Assembly: GCA_002313925.1 (NCBI GenBank)
Contig: DCAZ01000137.1
Location: 1 to 20,007 of the forward strand
Source of the DNA: Gemmatimonadales bacterium UBA1120
Lineage (GTDB): Bacteria; Gemmatimonadota; Gemmatimonadetes; Longimicrobiales; Gaopeijiaceae
DNA length: 20,007 nucleotides
Reading direction: 5' to 3'
The position numbers were made by a program, and so were the translations under genes. Below are positions 6,667 to 13,920 of this stretch, piece after piece. Within the stretch, counting starts at the first letter, position 1. The number at the start of each line of letters is the position of its first letter. Below the pieces are notes generated by a model, which was not told the DNA's origin, made no database searches, and saw only the letters and a program-made list of their open reading frames with translations.

Positions 6667-7128
6667 CTACGAAGCTTCCCTCACACCTGCCGTGATCAAT
6701 GAGACACTACCGCCTGCAGCCTCAATCTTTGTCTGGGCAGTATGGCTGAACTTGTGTGCGGTAACCGAGAAAGCCTGATCAATCTCCCCTTGACCAAGAA
6801 TCTTGACCGGTTTTCGAAGCGAACTGATCAAACCTGCTTGCCTTAGAGAATCAGGATTGATATCTCCATCACAACGTTCGAGGTCCCGAATATTCACAAC
6901 CTGATATTCAACACGGTTGAAATTCTTGAAGCCTCGCTTGGGTATCCGCCTCGTAAGAGGCATCTGACCACCCTCAAAGTCTCTTCGAATTCGACCACCG
7001 GATCTCGATTTCTGACCTTTTTGACCGCGGCCGGAAGTCTTGCCCGAGCCTGAGCCAGGCCCCCGCCCAACACGTTTACGATTCCGGCTTGAACCTGAGT
7101 TCGGAGTAAGATCGTGTAGCTCTGCCAT
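6667..7128 (-). CDS. rplO: Large ribosomal subunit protein L15 (uL15)
   Basis: uL15 (153 aa), a late-assembling 50S protein with an extended N-terminus. That N-terminus is recognisable: LHDLTPNSGSSRNRKRVGRG followed by the glycine-rich GSGSGKTSGRGQKGQKSRSG and the FEGGQMPLTRRIPKRGF motif. The globular C-terminal half ends with KIEAAGGSVSLI. It starts 3 nt after the rpmD stop with GAGGG as ribosome binding site and is followed one nucleotide later by secY. Confidence 0.97.
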   Translation of the reverse strand: MAELHDLTPNSGSSRNRKRVGRGPGSGSGKTSGRGQKGQKSRSGGRIRRDFEGGQMPLTRRIPKRGFKNFNRVEYQVVNIRDLERCDGDINPDSLRQAGLISSLRKPVKILGQGEIDQAFSVTAHKFSHTAQTKIEAAGGSVSLITAGVREAS

Positions 7129-7131
7129 GAA

Positions 7132-7332
7132 TTAACCCTCTACCTCATGTACATCCACCATAAAGGAGATTTGACTAATCATACCTCTGATGGCGGGTGA
7201 ATCTTCGTGAACCACACTCTGTTGATGGCGTTTGATCCCTAATGCTCTGAGGGTACGACGATGTTTGTGCTGACGCCCTATACCACTACGCGTTTGCGTG
7301 ATTTTCAGCCTGGACTTCTTCTTTTTAGCCAC
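7132..7332 (-). CDS. rpmD: Large ribosomal subunit protein L30 (uL30)
   Basis: uL30 (66 aa), a small peripheral 50S protein that is lacking in some phyla. The core LKITQTRSGIGRQHKHRRTLRALGIKR is diagnostic, though here it is preceded by an unusually lysine-rich MAKKKKSR. It starts at GTG and overlaps the end of rpsE by 8 nt, so its ribosome binding site must lie inside rpsE and translation is probably coupled. Order rpsE-rpmD-rplO is standard. Confidence 0.96.
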   Translation of the reverse strand: MAKKKKSRLKITQTRSGIGRQHKHRRTLRALGIKRHQQSVVHEDSPAIRGMISQISFMVDVHEVEG

Positions 7333-7858
7333 GGTGGATCACCCCAATAGCCTCAACTGGTACTCCACGCTCTTCAGCTGCCCGTTCGGCTGTGACTAAC
7401 TCACTTAAACCGTTCATAGTTGCTCTTACAACGTTAATCGGGTTGTTCGTACCGAGACTCTTTGTGAGAACATCAGTCACTCCCGCAGCCTCAAGCACCG
7501 CACGCACTGGGCCTCCTGCAATCACACCTGTGCCAGGAGCTGCCGGACGCAAAAGAACTCTTCCAGCCCCCCAGCGACCGATGATCTCGTGCGGGAGTGT
7601 CCCATTCTGGATAGGTACTTTCACCATGTTCCTGCGAGCTTTCTCAAATGATTTTCGGATCGCCTCAGCAACTTCATTCGCCTTTGCAAGCGCAATCCCA
7701 ACATTCCCCTTTTTGTCTCCAACCGAGACAAGAGCAGAGAAAGAGAACCTCCTGCCACCCTTCACGACTTTCGCGACCCGATTGATAAAAATGACATTCT
7801 CAACGAGATCACTTTCTCGATTCCTGTTTGGTTTTTTCTTCTTTGAATCCCTCGGCAT
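7325..7858 (-). CDS. rpsE: Small ribosomal subunit protein S5 (uS5)
   Basis: uS5 (177 aa), at the 30S mRNA entry site, with roles in decoding accuracy and helicase activity. The double-stranded-RNA-binding-like N-terminal domain is seen in FINRVAKVVKGGRRFSFSAL and VGDKKGNVGIALAKANEV. The C-terminal domain has GRWGAGRVLLRPAAPGTGVI and AGGPVRAVLEAAGV. It begins at an ATG that shares one nucleotide with the rplR stop (TGATG) and ends 8 nt inside rpmD. Confidence 0.97.
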   Translation of the reverse strand: MPRDSKKKKPNRNRESDLVENVIFINRVAKVVKGGRRFSFSALVSVGDKKGNVGIALAKANEVAEAIRKSFEKARRNMVKVPIQNGTLPHEIIGRWGAGRVLLRPAAPGTGVIAGGPVRAVLEAAGVTDVLTKSLGTNNPINVVRATMNGLSELVTAERAAEERGVPVEAIGVIHRG

Positions 7859-8244
7859 CAGAACTTCAGACCTCCCTCACGGGCACCCTCGGCAAAAGCC
7901 TGCACCCGACCATGGTATTTGTATCCACCGCGATCGAAAACCACGGTGTCGATTCCCTGCTTCTTGGCGCGCTCAGCCAGCAATTTTCCAGCTGCATGCG
8001 CATGCTCAACTCGCGGATTCTTGCTCTCTGCGCTAAACCCCGTGAGTTCTTCCGATAGTGTGGAGAGACCGATCAATGTCCGACCAAGATCGTCATTGAC
8101 AAGCTGTCCTTCAATGTTCTTGAGTGAGCGAAACACAACCAGGCGAGGGCGTTGCGCCGTGCCTCTGATCTTGTCTCTTACGCGATGGTGCCTACGCATG
8201 CGTTGGAGACTTTTGCTTTTCCTAAGCTTACTCTGCTTAATCAT
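7858..8244 (-). CDS. rplR: Large ribosomal subunit protein L18 (uL18)
   Basis: uL18 (128 aa), the 5S rRNA-binding protein that joins L5 in the central protuberance. Diagnostic segments are RRHHRVRDKIRGTAQRPRLV and VFRSLKNIEGQLVNDDLGRT, then AGKLLAERAKKQGIDTVVFD and RGGYKYHGRVQAFAEGAREG near the C-terminus. Its ATG overlaps the rplF stop by 4 nt (ATGA) and its stop overlaps the rpsE start by 1 nt, so L6, L18 and S5 are likely made in a coupled series. Confidence 0.97.
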   Translation of the reverse strand: MIKQSKLRKSKSLQRMRRHHRVRDKIRGTAQRPRLVVFRSLKNIEGQLVNDDLGRTLIGLSTLSEELTGFSAESKNPRVEHAHAAGKLLAERAKKQGIDTVVFDRGGYKYHGRVQAFAEGAREGGLKF

Positions 8245-8786
8245 GCGCTCGCTCCAGCTGTCTTACCGGCCTTGCGTCGCACATGTTCTCCCTGGTAACG
8301 GATGCCCTTTCCCTTGTAAGGCTCAGGAGGCCGGAACGAACGGATCTCAGCTGCGGCCTGTCCGACTTTTTGCTTATCTATACCCTGCACTACAATTGTT
8401 GTCTGATTTGGGCATTCGAGCGTTATCCCATTATCCGGTAAATAGTCGATGGAGTGACTGTACCCCAACTTAAGCGTTATCCCACTAGCCTTGGGGTCAG
8501 CGCGATAACCGACGCCGATGATCTCAAGCGTCTTAGTGAATCCATGGGTTACCCCGGTTACCATGTTTTGGATTAGTGAACGCGTAAGCCCGTGCAAAGC
8601 CCTGTGTTCCTTCTGATCTGAGGGTCGCTCGACACGTAGTTCGTCATCCTCTATTGCGATCTTCATATCTGGGTGAACTTCCATGGTCAGTGACCCTTTC
8701 GGTCCCTTAACACTTAGCGTGCCTTCCACTTCAGTGGTCTCGACTCCCTTGGGGAGTGAAACGGGCATCTTCCCGATACGTGACAT
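8241..8786 (-). CDS. rplF: Large ribosomal subunit protein L6 (uL6)
   Basis: uL6 (181 aa), near the factor-binding site and sarcin-ricin loop of the 50S subunit. The start MSRIGKMPVSLPKGVETTEV is the family N-terminus, and the C-terminal signature PEPYKGKGIRYQGEHVRRKAG is present. The reading frame extends upstream to 8840 into rpsH, but the family alignment and the purine-rich GAGAGAACG before the ATG at 8786 support the shorter form. The gap after rpsH is 25 nt. Confidence 0.97.
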   Translation of the reverse strand: MSRIGKMPVSLPKGVETTEVEGTLSVKGPKGSLTMEVHPDMKIAIEDDELRVERPSDQKEHRALHGLTRSLIQNMVTGVTHGFTKTLEIIGVGYRADPKASGITLKLGYSHSIDYLPDNGITLECPNQTTIVVQGIDKQKVGQAAAEIRSFRPPEPYKGKGIRYQGEHVRRKAGKTAGASA

Positions 8787-8811
8787 GGTTTCGTTCTCTC
8801 TCGTTTCCGCT

Positions 8812-9204
8812 CTACCAGATGAGCGCCAAGACTTCACCACCTACACCCTGCTGGCGAGCGGTGCGATCAGATAGCATTCCCGTTGATGTTGAGAGGATGG
8901 CCATCCCAAGACCATTCCTAACACGAGGGATTTCATCTTTACTGACGTAGTGCCGTCGGCCCGGTCGCGAGACGCGCTCAAGGTGGCGGATAACAGGCTT
9001 GTCTTCATGGTACTTAAGGTAAACGCGCAGCACTCCGAAACGGCCATCGGCAAGGACTTTGTGTCCGTGAACGAAATGACTCTCCTGTAATAGCTTTACG
9101 ATCTCGATCTTCATTTTAGATACAGGTACATCCACCCACTTGTGCGCTGCCTGTCCTGCATTCCGGATGCGTGTCAGCAGGTCCGCGATAGGATCAGTCA
9201 TCAT
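8812..9204 (-). CDS. rpsH: Small ribosomal subunit protein S8 (uS8)
   Basis: uS8 (130 aa), a primary 16S rRNA binder of the central domain; in E. coli it represses the spc operon by binding the rplE mRNA region. The N-terminus MTDPIADLLTRIRNAGQA and the C-terminal RVRNGLGMAILSTSTGMLSD motif are clear. Two consecutive ATG codons exist at 9204 and 9201; GGGAG lies 10 nt before the first. It follows rpsN by 15 nt. I did not find an obvious S8 target mimic near rplE by eye. Confidence 0.97.
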   Translation of the reverse strand: MMTDPIADLLTRIRNAGQAAHKWVDVPVSKMKIEIVKLLQESHFVHGHKVLADGRFGVLRVYLKYHEDKPVIRHLERVSRPGRRHYVSKDEIPRVRNGLGMAILSTSTGMLSDRTARQQGVGGEVLALIW

Positions 9205-9219
9205 CTTATTGATACTCCC

Positions 9220-9405
9220 TTACCAACTCGATTTGCGAACACCAGGGATCTCCCCCCGAAGTGCCATTTCTCGGAAACAAATTCTACATATCCCAAACTT
9301 GCGGAGGAAAGCACGCGGTCTACCGCATCGTTGACAACGATTACGTTGCCGAACCCCAAATTTTGGGGTCCGTTTTGCCTTTTCAATGAGCGCCTTTCTG
9401 GCCAT
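9220..9405 (-). CDS. rpsN: Small ribosomal subunit protein S14 (uS14), short zinc type
   Basis: uS14 (61 aa), in the 30S head. This is the short, zinc-binding type: Cys24-x2-Cys27 and Cys40-x2-Cys43, within CQRCGRPRAFLRKFGICRIC. The long zinc-free type of about 100 residues, as in E. coli, is thus not the form encoded here. The start MARKALIEKAKRTPKFGVR matches the family and the end GEIPGVRKSSW is the usual terminus. It lies between rplE (16 nt away) and rpsH, the standard order. Confidence 0.97.
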   Translation of the reverse strand: MARKALIEKAKRTPKFGVRQRNRCQRCGRPRAFLRKFGICRICFREMALRGEIPGVRKSSW

Positions 9406-9421
9406 TCGGAGTTCTCTCTAT

Positions 9422-9994
9422 TTAAGCAGTTGCACCGATCTGAACCGGTACAGTCCCGCGGAAAGGGAAGCCCAGCTCACGTAGCAGGGCGCGTCCCTCA
9501 GCATTGTCATTCGTAGATGTAACCACGGTAATATCCATACCATGGATCTTGCGCACCTTGTCATAATCAATTTCAGGGAAAACAATCTGTTCAAGGATTC
9601 CCATGGTGTAGTTACCACGACCGTCGAACGAGCGCGATTTAAGTCCTCTAAAATCTCTAATACGAGGAATTGTCGTATTAATCAGACGATCTAGGAAGAA
9701 CCACATCTTCTGCCGCCGTAAAGTCACTGAAGCTCCCACGGGCATCCCTTCTCGGAGCTGAAAGTTCGAGATTGATTTGCGGGCTCGATTCATAAGCGGT
9801 TTTTGGCCGGAGATGATGCCCAGCTCATCAATTGCACTCTCGAGTAACTTTTGATCTCGTGACGCATCTCCCACTCCAACATTCAATACTACCTTAACCA
9901 CCCTAGGAATCTGATGTGGGTTCACGAACCCAAATTCCTCAAGGAGTTTGGGGCGGACATGATTCTCGTAATGAGTCTTTAGACGCGGTTCCAT
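9422..9994 (-). CDS. rplE: Large ribosomal subunit protein L5 (uL5)
   Basis: uL5 (190 aa), binds 5S rRNA and helix 84 of 23S rRNA and contacts the 30S head and P-site tRNA. Family segments include IPRVVKVVLNVGVGDA, then SGQKPLMNRARKSISNFQLR, REGMPVGASVTLRRQKMW and RDFRGLKSRSFDGRGNYTMG. Length is about ten residues more than E. coli L5, mostly at the N-terminus. It starts 27 nt after rplX, a normal spacing here. Confidence 0.97.
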   Translation of the reverse strand: MEPRLKTHYENHVRPKLLEEFGFVNPHQIPRVVKVVLNVGVGDASRDQKLLESAIDELGIISGQKPLMNRARKSISNFQLREGMPVGASVTLRRQKMWFFLDRLINTTIPRIRDFRGLKSRSFDGRGNYTMGILEQIVFPEIDYDKVRKIHGMDITVVTSTNDNAEGRALLRELGFPFRGTVPVQIGATA

Positions 9995-10021
9995 GATCTG
10001 CCTAGATACTCAAGAGCAAAG

Positions 10022-10357
10022 TTATTGTGGCCGTGGGATGGGATTGCCGCTCTTGACCGCAATCCTCTCTTTAATTCCATCTTCCTCTACCCGAACCCGC
10101 ACCCTACTTGGCTCATCTGTTGCTGGGTCGATTAGCATCACATTTGAAATATTTATCGGGGCCTCAAAGCTGATGATTCCACCATCGGGATTCGCCTCAC
10201 TGGGCCGTGTGTGGCGCTTGCGCATGTTCACGCCTTCGACACGAACTTGTCCGGTATCTTTGATCACCTCGAGAACATTCCCTTCTGTTTCACGATCATT
10301 ACCGCGAATGACACGGACCCTATCTCCTTTCATGATCTGACATTTCGTACTGGGCAT
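10022..10357 (-). CDS. rplX: Large ribosomal subunit protein L24 (uL24)
   Basis: uL24 (111 aa), an early 50S assembly initiator near the exit tunnel. The KOW motif is at the N-terminus: MKGDRVRVIRGNDRETEGNV, followed by GVNMRKRHTRP and GGIISFEAPINISNVMLIDP. Compared with many homologues it has eight extra residues (MPSTKCQI) before the MKGD start. The first ATG is preferred because it overlaps the rplN stop by one nucleotide (TGATG) and has GAGGTG 5 nt upstream. Confidence 0.96.
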   Translation of the reverse strand: MPSTKCQIMKGDRVRVIRGNDRETEGNVLEVIKDTGQVRVEGVNMRKRHTRPSEANPDGGIISFEAPINISNVMLIDPATDEPSRVRVRVEEDGIKERIAVKSGNPIPRPQ

Positions 10358-10725
10358 CAGAGCACCTCAGGAGCCAGGGAAACAATTTTCATGTATTTCT
10401 TTTCACGTAGCTCGCGCGCGACGGGACCAAAGATACGGGTACCACGGGGCTCGCCCTGCTGGTTGATGAGCACTGCTGCATTGTCCTCAAATCGGATATA
10501 GCTGCCATCCTTACGTCTTGTCTCCTTGGCAGTCCGCACCACAACAGCTTCCACTACCTCACCTTTTTTTATTGCAGCGTTCGGTATTGCATCCTTTATG
10601 GTTACAACGATCACATCTCCAACCCCCGCATATCTGCGTTTCGAACCACCCAGAACCCTGATACAAAGCGCTGATTTCGCACCCGTGTTGTCGGTAATTC
10701 TTAGGATCGATTCCTGTTGGATCAT
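10357..10725 (-). CDS. rplN: Large ribosomal subunit protein L14 (uL14)
   Basis: uL14 (122 aa), which forms intersubunit bridges with 16S rRNA and binds L19. The family N-terminus MIQQESILRITDNTGAKSAL, the GDVIVVTIKDAIPNAAIKKG segment and the FEDNAAVLINQQGEPRGTRI signature followed by FGPVARELR are all present. Length equals the canonical 122 residues. It follows rpsQ by 23 nt and marks the junction between S10-type and spc-type gene order; no promoter or terminator is evident at the junction. Confidence 0.98.
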   Translation of the reverse strand: MIQQESILRITDNTGAKSALCIRVLGGSKRRYAGVGDVIVVTIKDAIPNAAIKKGEVVEAVVVRTAKETRRKDGSYIRFEDNAAVLINQQGEPRGTRIFGPVARELREKKYMKIVSLAPEVL

Positions 10726-10748
10726 GACTCAGTTCCTCTATCTTACCC

Positions 10749-11105
10749 TTAGGCCTTTCGCCCAAGCGTCTCAAGCAAGCGCCAGCGTTTCGTCTTCGAT
10801 AAAGGTCGGGTCTCAACGATCCGCACTATATCCCCAACTCTGCAAGCGTTGCTCTCATCGTGGACATGATACCGCTTACTGCGCTTCACACCCTTCCCAT
10901 AAAGAGGATGTGAGAAGCGTCGTTCTACCATCACTGTAATTGTTTTGTCCGCCCTATCTCCAATAACGACACCCGTTCGTTCCTTTCTGTGGCTACGGTC
11001 ATTGCTAACAGCCATCTCCACTGAAGGGGACTCTGCGGAGTCAGTAGGGCTAGCTGCGTCCTCTACGTGTTCCATGCCATTATCACCCTTAGCTTCCTCG
11101 CTCAT
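10749..11105 (-). CDS. rpsQ: Small ribosomal subunit protein S17 (uS17) with acidic N-terminal extension
   Basis: uS17 (118 aa), a primary 16S rRNA binder. The family core starts near residue 37 (RSHRKERTGVVIGDRADKTI) and continues with RRFSHPLYGKGVKRSKRYHV, HDESNACRVGDIVRIVETRP and LSKTKRWRLLE. Most homologues have about 85 residues; the extra 30-35 here are N-terminal and acidic (MSEEAKGDNGMEHVEDAASP onward). I keep this start because its ATG overlaps the rpmC stop by 4 nt and GGAAG lies just upstream, while the internal ATG at 11015 has GGAG directly against it and no workable spacing. The extension's role is unknown. Confidence 0.93.
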   Translation of the reverse strand: MSEEAKGDNGMEHVEDAASPTDSAESPSVEMAVSNDRSHRKERTGVVIGDRADKTITVMVERRFSHPLYGKGVKRSKRYHVHDESNACRVGDIVRIVETRPLSKTKRWRLLETLGRKA

Positions 11106-11326
11106 GCTTCTTCCGGTATTTGGTTGGACTCTGTGGCGGTCAATTCACGTTCCTTTTTAACCGTCTCAAGCCTGGCGATATCGCGTCTGACTTGACGGCA
11201 AAGATTGGGGTTTTCGAGCTCCATCATCGAAAGCTGAAATCGCAGCTTGAATTGCTCTTCCCTCAACTCCTTGAGCCGCGCTTCAATCTCGACCTCGTCC
11301 CAGTCACGGATTTCTTCAGCTTTCAT
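11102..11326 (-). CDS. rpmC: Large ribosomal subunit protein L29 (uL29)
   Basis: uL29 (74 aa), a two-helix protein at the polypeptide exit tunnel that helps dock trigger factor and SRP. The pattern MKAEEIRDWDEVEIEARLKE, then LREEQFKLRFQLSMMELENP and RQVRRDIARLETVKKEREL is typical, and the high charge and alpha-helical repeat fit a helical hairpin. AGGAGAAGAG precedes the ATG. It lies 9 nt after rplP and overlaps rpsQ by 4 nt. Confidence 0.96.
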   Translation of the reverse strand: MKAEEIRDWDEVEIEARLKELREEQFKLRFQLSMMELENPNLCRQVRRDIARLETVKKERELTATESNQIPEEA

Positions 11327-11335
11327 TCTCTTCTC

Positions 11336-11752
11336 CTACAGTTGCCGGTCGCGTGCCACGAAACGGCACTTGATGGGGAGCTTGGCCGCTGCGAGTTCCA
11401 TTGCGCGTTGCGCAGTCGTTTCGTCGACTCCCTCTAGCTCGAACAGGATGCGTCCCGGCTTGACCACCGCAACCCAACCCTCGGGGTGACCCTTCCCTTT
11501 CCCCATTCGGGTCTCGGCGGGCTTCTGCGTAATCGGTTTATCCGGAAAAATTCGAATCCAGACCTTGCCTCCACGCTTGATATGGCGGGTCATCGCGACA
11601 CGGGCTGATTCGATCTGACGATTAGATATCCAGGTTGGCTCGAGTGCCTGCAGTCCATATTCACCGAAAGAGACCTTACTACCCCGATGAGCCATACCTC
11701 GCATCCGACCTTTATGGGTCTTCCGGTGCTTTACTCGCTTTGGTGACAGCAT
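11336..11752 (-). CDS. rplP: Large ribosomal subunit protein L16 (uL16)
   Basis: uL16 (138 aa), near the peptidyl-transferase centre and A-site tRNA elbow. The start MLSPKRVKHRKTHKGRMRGM and the segments GSKVSFGEYGLQALEP, RGGKVWIRIFPDKPITQKPA and RMGKGKGHPEGWVAVVKPGR are diagnostic. Length is canonical. The rpsC stop is 2 nt upstream and GGGAG, inside the end of rpsC, serves as ribosome binding site, so it is probably coupled to rpsC. Confidence 0.98.
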   Translation of the reverse strand: MLSPKRVKHRKTHKGRMRGMAHRGSKVSFGEYGLQALEPTWISNRQIESARVAMTRHIKRGGKVWIRIFPDKPITQKPAETRMGKGKGHPEGWVAVVKPGRILFELEGVDETTAQRAMELAAAKLPIKCRFVARDRQL

Positions 11753-11754
11753 CC

Positions 11755-12417
11755 CTATGAGCTCCCTGTGGAGTAGGTGCGCCCTCGGCGATCTTCGACG
11801 ACTTCACCATTGAAGATCCAGCATTTCACACCGACACATCCATAGGTTGTGTGCGCGGTCACCTGCGCATAGTCGATATCTGCTCGCAACGTATGCAGAG
11901 GAACCCTGCCCTCGTTGTAGCCTTCAGTCCTGGCAATCTCAGCTCCACCCAAACGACCGGCACATTGGATCCTTATTCCCTTGGCACCAGAACGGACAGC
12001 AGCTTGAACAGCACGTTTCATGGCACGTCGGAATGAGATTCTCTGACGAAGCTGATGTGCAACATTTTCCGCAACGAGATACGCGTTTACTTCGGGGCGT
12101 TTTATTTCCTCGACGTTAACAGAAATCTCTGCATTAGTGAGCATCGCCAGTTCTTCACGTAACTTATCGACCTCAGCCCCACGCTTGCCGATCACAACCC
12201 CAGGCCTAGCAGTATTGAGAGTGACCACAATCTTGCTGGGCTTCCGTTCGATATCCACACGAGCTAATGCAGCATGGGCTAACCGCCGTCGGAGGTACTG
12301 CCGGATCGTCTCATCTTCCTTGAGCAGGCGGGGGAAATCTCGTTCGGCGTACCAGCGAGATGTCCAGTCCTTGACGATTCCGAGCCTAAACCCAATTGGG
12401 TGAACCTTTTGTCCCAT
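11755..12417 (-). CDS. rpsC: Small ribosomal subunit protein S3 (uS3)
   Basis: uS3 (220 aa), lines the mRNA entry channel of the 30S head with S4 and S5. The start MGQKVHPIGFRLGIVKDW is the family N-terminus. A type II KH domain carries the GKRG loop at residues 77-80 (PGVVIGKRGAEVDKLR), and the C-terminal domain has GAKGIRIQCAGRLGGAEIAR and EGYNEGRVPLHTLRADIDY. The ORF stays open to 12510 inside rplV but the family start is at 12417. AGGAG lies only 2 nt before this ATG, an unusually short spacing. Confidence 0.97.
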   Translation of the reverse strand: MGQKVHPIGFRLGIVKDWTSRWYAERDFPRLLKEDETIRQYLRRRLAHAALARVDIERKPSKIVVTLNTARPGVVIGKRGAEVDKLREELAMLTNAEISVNVEEIKRPEVNAYLVAENVAHQLRQRISFRRAMKRAVQAAVRSGAKGIRIQCAGRLGGAEIARTEGYNEGRVPLHTLRADIDYAQVTAHTTYGCVGVKCWIFNGEVVEDRRGRTYSTGSS

Positions 12418-12422
12418 ATCTC

Positions 12423-12776
12423 CTAAACTTCCTTTGTGTCGACAACCACTGTGATGTGGCTCGTACGCTTGCGGATCGGCGAAGCCCTGCCCTGAGCACG
12501 CGCACGCCAACGGCGCAGGGTAGGACCCTCGTCGACATATGCTTGACGAACCATTAAATCATCAATGTCGACCAAAGTGCCACCATCCTGTGACTTGACC
12601 TGTGCGTTTGCTACCGCGGAGCGGAGAGTCTTCCCCACCGGCTCAGCGGCTCCCTTTTTTGAATATTGGAGAATCCCGTACGCTTCATTCACAGATTTCC
12701 CTCGGATCTGGTCAATAACCAGCCTGACCTTTCGAGGGCTCATCCTGACGAATCTCGCTATCGCTCTAGCTTTCAT
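12423..12776 (-). CDS. rplV: Large ribosomal subunit protein L22 (uL22)
   Basis: uL22 (117 aa), whose beta-hairpin lines the exit tunnel at the constriction with L4. The N-terminus MKARAIARFVRMSPRKVRLV, then DQIRGKSVNEAYGILQYSKK and the hairpin region YVDEGPTLRRWRARAQGRAS fit the family. The tip of this hairpin is where macrolide-resistance changes arise in other bacteria; no unusual insertion is visible. It starts 5 nt after rpsS with only a weak purine-rich ribosome binding site (AAGATAAGAG). Confidence 0.97.
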   Translation of the reverse strand: MKARAIARFVRMSPRKVRLVIDQIRGKSVNEAYGILQYSKKGAAEPVGKTLRSAVANAQVKSQDGGTLVDIDDLMVRQAYVDEGPTLRRWRARAQGRASPIRKRTSHITVVVDTKEV

Positions 12777-12781
12777 AACTC

Positions 12782-13069
12782 TTATCTTGGCCCAGACCGC
12801 TTGTCGGCAAATCGGCCACCATGCCCACGGAATAGTCGTGTTGGTGCGAACTCACCGAGCTTGTGTCCAACCATGTTCTCCGTGATGTACACAGGGATGA
12901 ATTTGTTACCGTTGTGGACAGCCAACGTGTGTCCCACGAATTCCGGAGAGATGGTAGATGCACGGGACCACGTCTTTATGACTTTCTTCTCATTTCGAGC
13001 ATTCATTACCTGAACACGGAGAAGAAGCTTCTCATTAATGAACGGACCCTTCTTTACGCTACGAGGCAT
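12782..13069 (-). CDS. rpsS: Small ribosomal subunit protein S19 (uS19)
   Basis: uS19 (95 aa), in the 30S head with S13, near the A site. The N-terminus MPRSVKKGPFINEKLLLRV, the core WSRASTISPEFVGHTLAVHN, and GNKFIPVYITENMVGHKLGE followed by FAPTRLFRGH are diagnostic. Length is canonical. AGGAG, formed partly by the rplB stop region, lies 6 nt before its ATG, and the gap to rplB is 9 nt. Confidence 0.98.
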   Translation of the reverse strand: MPRSVKKGPFINEKLLLRVQVMNARNEKKVIKTWSRASTISPEFVGHTLAVHNGNKFIPVYITENMVGHKLGEFAPTRLFRGHGGRFADKRSGPR

Positions 13070-13078
13070 ACATTACTC

Positions 13079-13918
13079 CTACTTCGTTGCTTTACCGCGC
13101 TTGCGACCGCGCACGATATATTTAGTTGATTCCTTCTTCTTGTTGCGAGTCTTACGACCCTCCGGTTTACCCCAAGGGGATACAGGAGGACGCCCGCCTG
13201 AGGCACGACCCTCGCCGCCCCCTAAGGGATGGTCAACGGGGTTCATCGCAACACCTCGAACCTTAGGACGCTTACCCCTCCAACGATTGGCACCTGCTTT
13301 GCCAATCACGGTCAATTCATGGTCGGAATTTCCAACTTCACCGATCGTAGCCATACAGTCTTTTCTGATACGCCTTACTTCAGTGGACGGAAGACGCACC
13401 GTTACGAAAGCTCCCTCCTTAGCTACAACCTGAACAGAAGCACCTGCCGACCTCGCGAGCTGGCCACCCTTCCCAGACTTGAGCTCAACGTTGTGAACAG
13501 AAGTACCAAGTGGCACGAGTTCAAGCGGCATCGCAGAACCAACAAGTATATCTGCCGTTGGTCCTGCCATAATCTGATCGCCGACCTTGAGCCCCTCGGG
13601 GTGCAAGATGTAGCGCTTGTCTCCGTCAGTGTAATGTATCAATGCGATATTCGCGGTACGGTTGGGATCGTATTCAATGTGAGCCACCACACCCGGCACA
13701 TCCAACTTGTTTCGCTTGAAGTCAATTCGGCGGTATTTGCGCTTGTGCCCACCGCCCCGGCGGCGGACAGTGATATGGCCATGGTGATTGCGGCCGCCAC
13801 TAGAGCTTAGCGACTCAGTGAGAGAACGTTCAGGTCCCTTCCTTGTGAGCACTTCGTTATCAAGGATTGAGCGGGTGCGTTGGCCAGGTGTGAGCGGCTT
13901 AAATTTCTTGATACCCAT
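13079..13918 (-). CDS. rplB: Large ribosomal subunit protein L2 (uL2)
   Basis: uL2 (279 aa), required for subunit joining and peptidyl-transferase activity. The start MGIKKFKPLTPGQR, the SGGRNHHGHITVRRRGGGHK segment and the NPVDHPLGGGEGRASGGRPP signature are present; His230 corresponds to the conserved His229 of E. coli. The basic tail is complete. I chose the ATG at 13918 by family alignment, with GAGG 10 nt upstream. An in-frame TTG two codons earlier (13924) would overlap the rplW stop by 3 nt and is an alternative. Confidence 0.97.
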   Translation of the reverse strand: MGIKKFKPLTPGQRTRSILDNEVLTRKGPERSLTESLSSSGGRNHHGHITVRRRGGGHKRKYRRIDFKRNKLDVPGVVAHIEYDPNRTANIALIHYTDGDKRYILHPEGLKVGDQIMAGPTADILVGSAMPLELVPLGTSVHNVELKSGKGGQLARSAGASVQVVAKEGAFVTVRLPSTEVRRIRKDCMATIGEVGNSDHELTVIGKAGANRWRGKRPKVRGVAMNPVDHPLGGGEGRASGGRPPVSPWGKPEGRKTRNKKKESTKYIVRGRKRGKATK

Positions 13919-13920
13919 GA

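Noticed and set aside
7392..8036. Plus-strand open frame of 214 codons opposite rpsE and rplR
   Set aside because: It lies wholly antisense to two confidently identified ribosomal genes, its product shows no family features, and it is best explained as a shadow of their codon bias.
7919..8473. Plus-strand open frame of 184 codons opposite rplR and rplF
   Set aside because: Antisense shadow; composition mirrors the conserved genes on the minus strand.
12418..12510. N-terminal extension of S3 into rplV (and similar extensions of L6 to 8840 and L23 to 14268)
   Set aside because: Conserved family starts lie further in, and the extensions are out-of-frame neighbour sequence.
13229..13810. Plus-strand open frame of 193 codons opposite rplB
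   Set aside because: Antisense to a highly conserved gene, with no recognisable domain and no suitable context.
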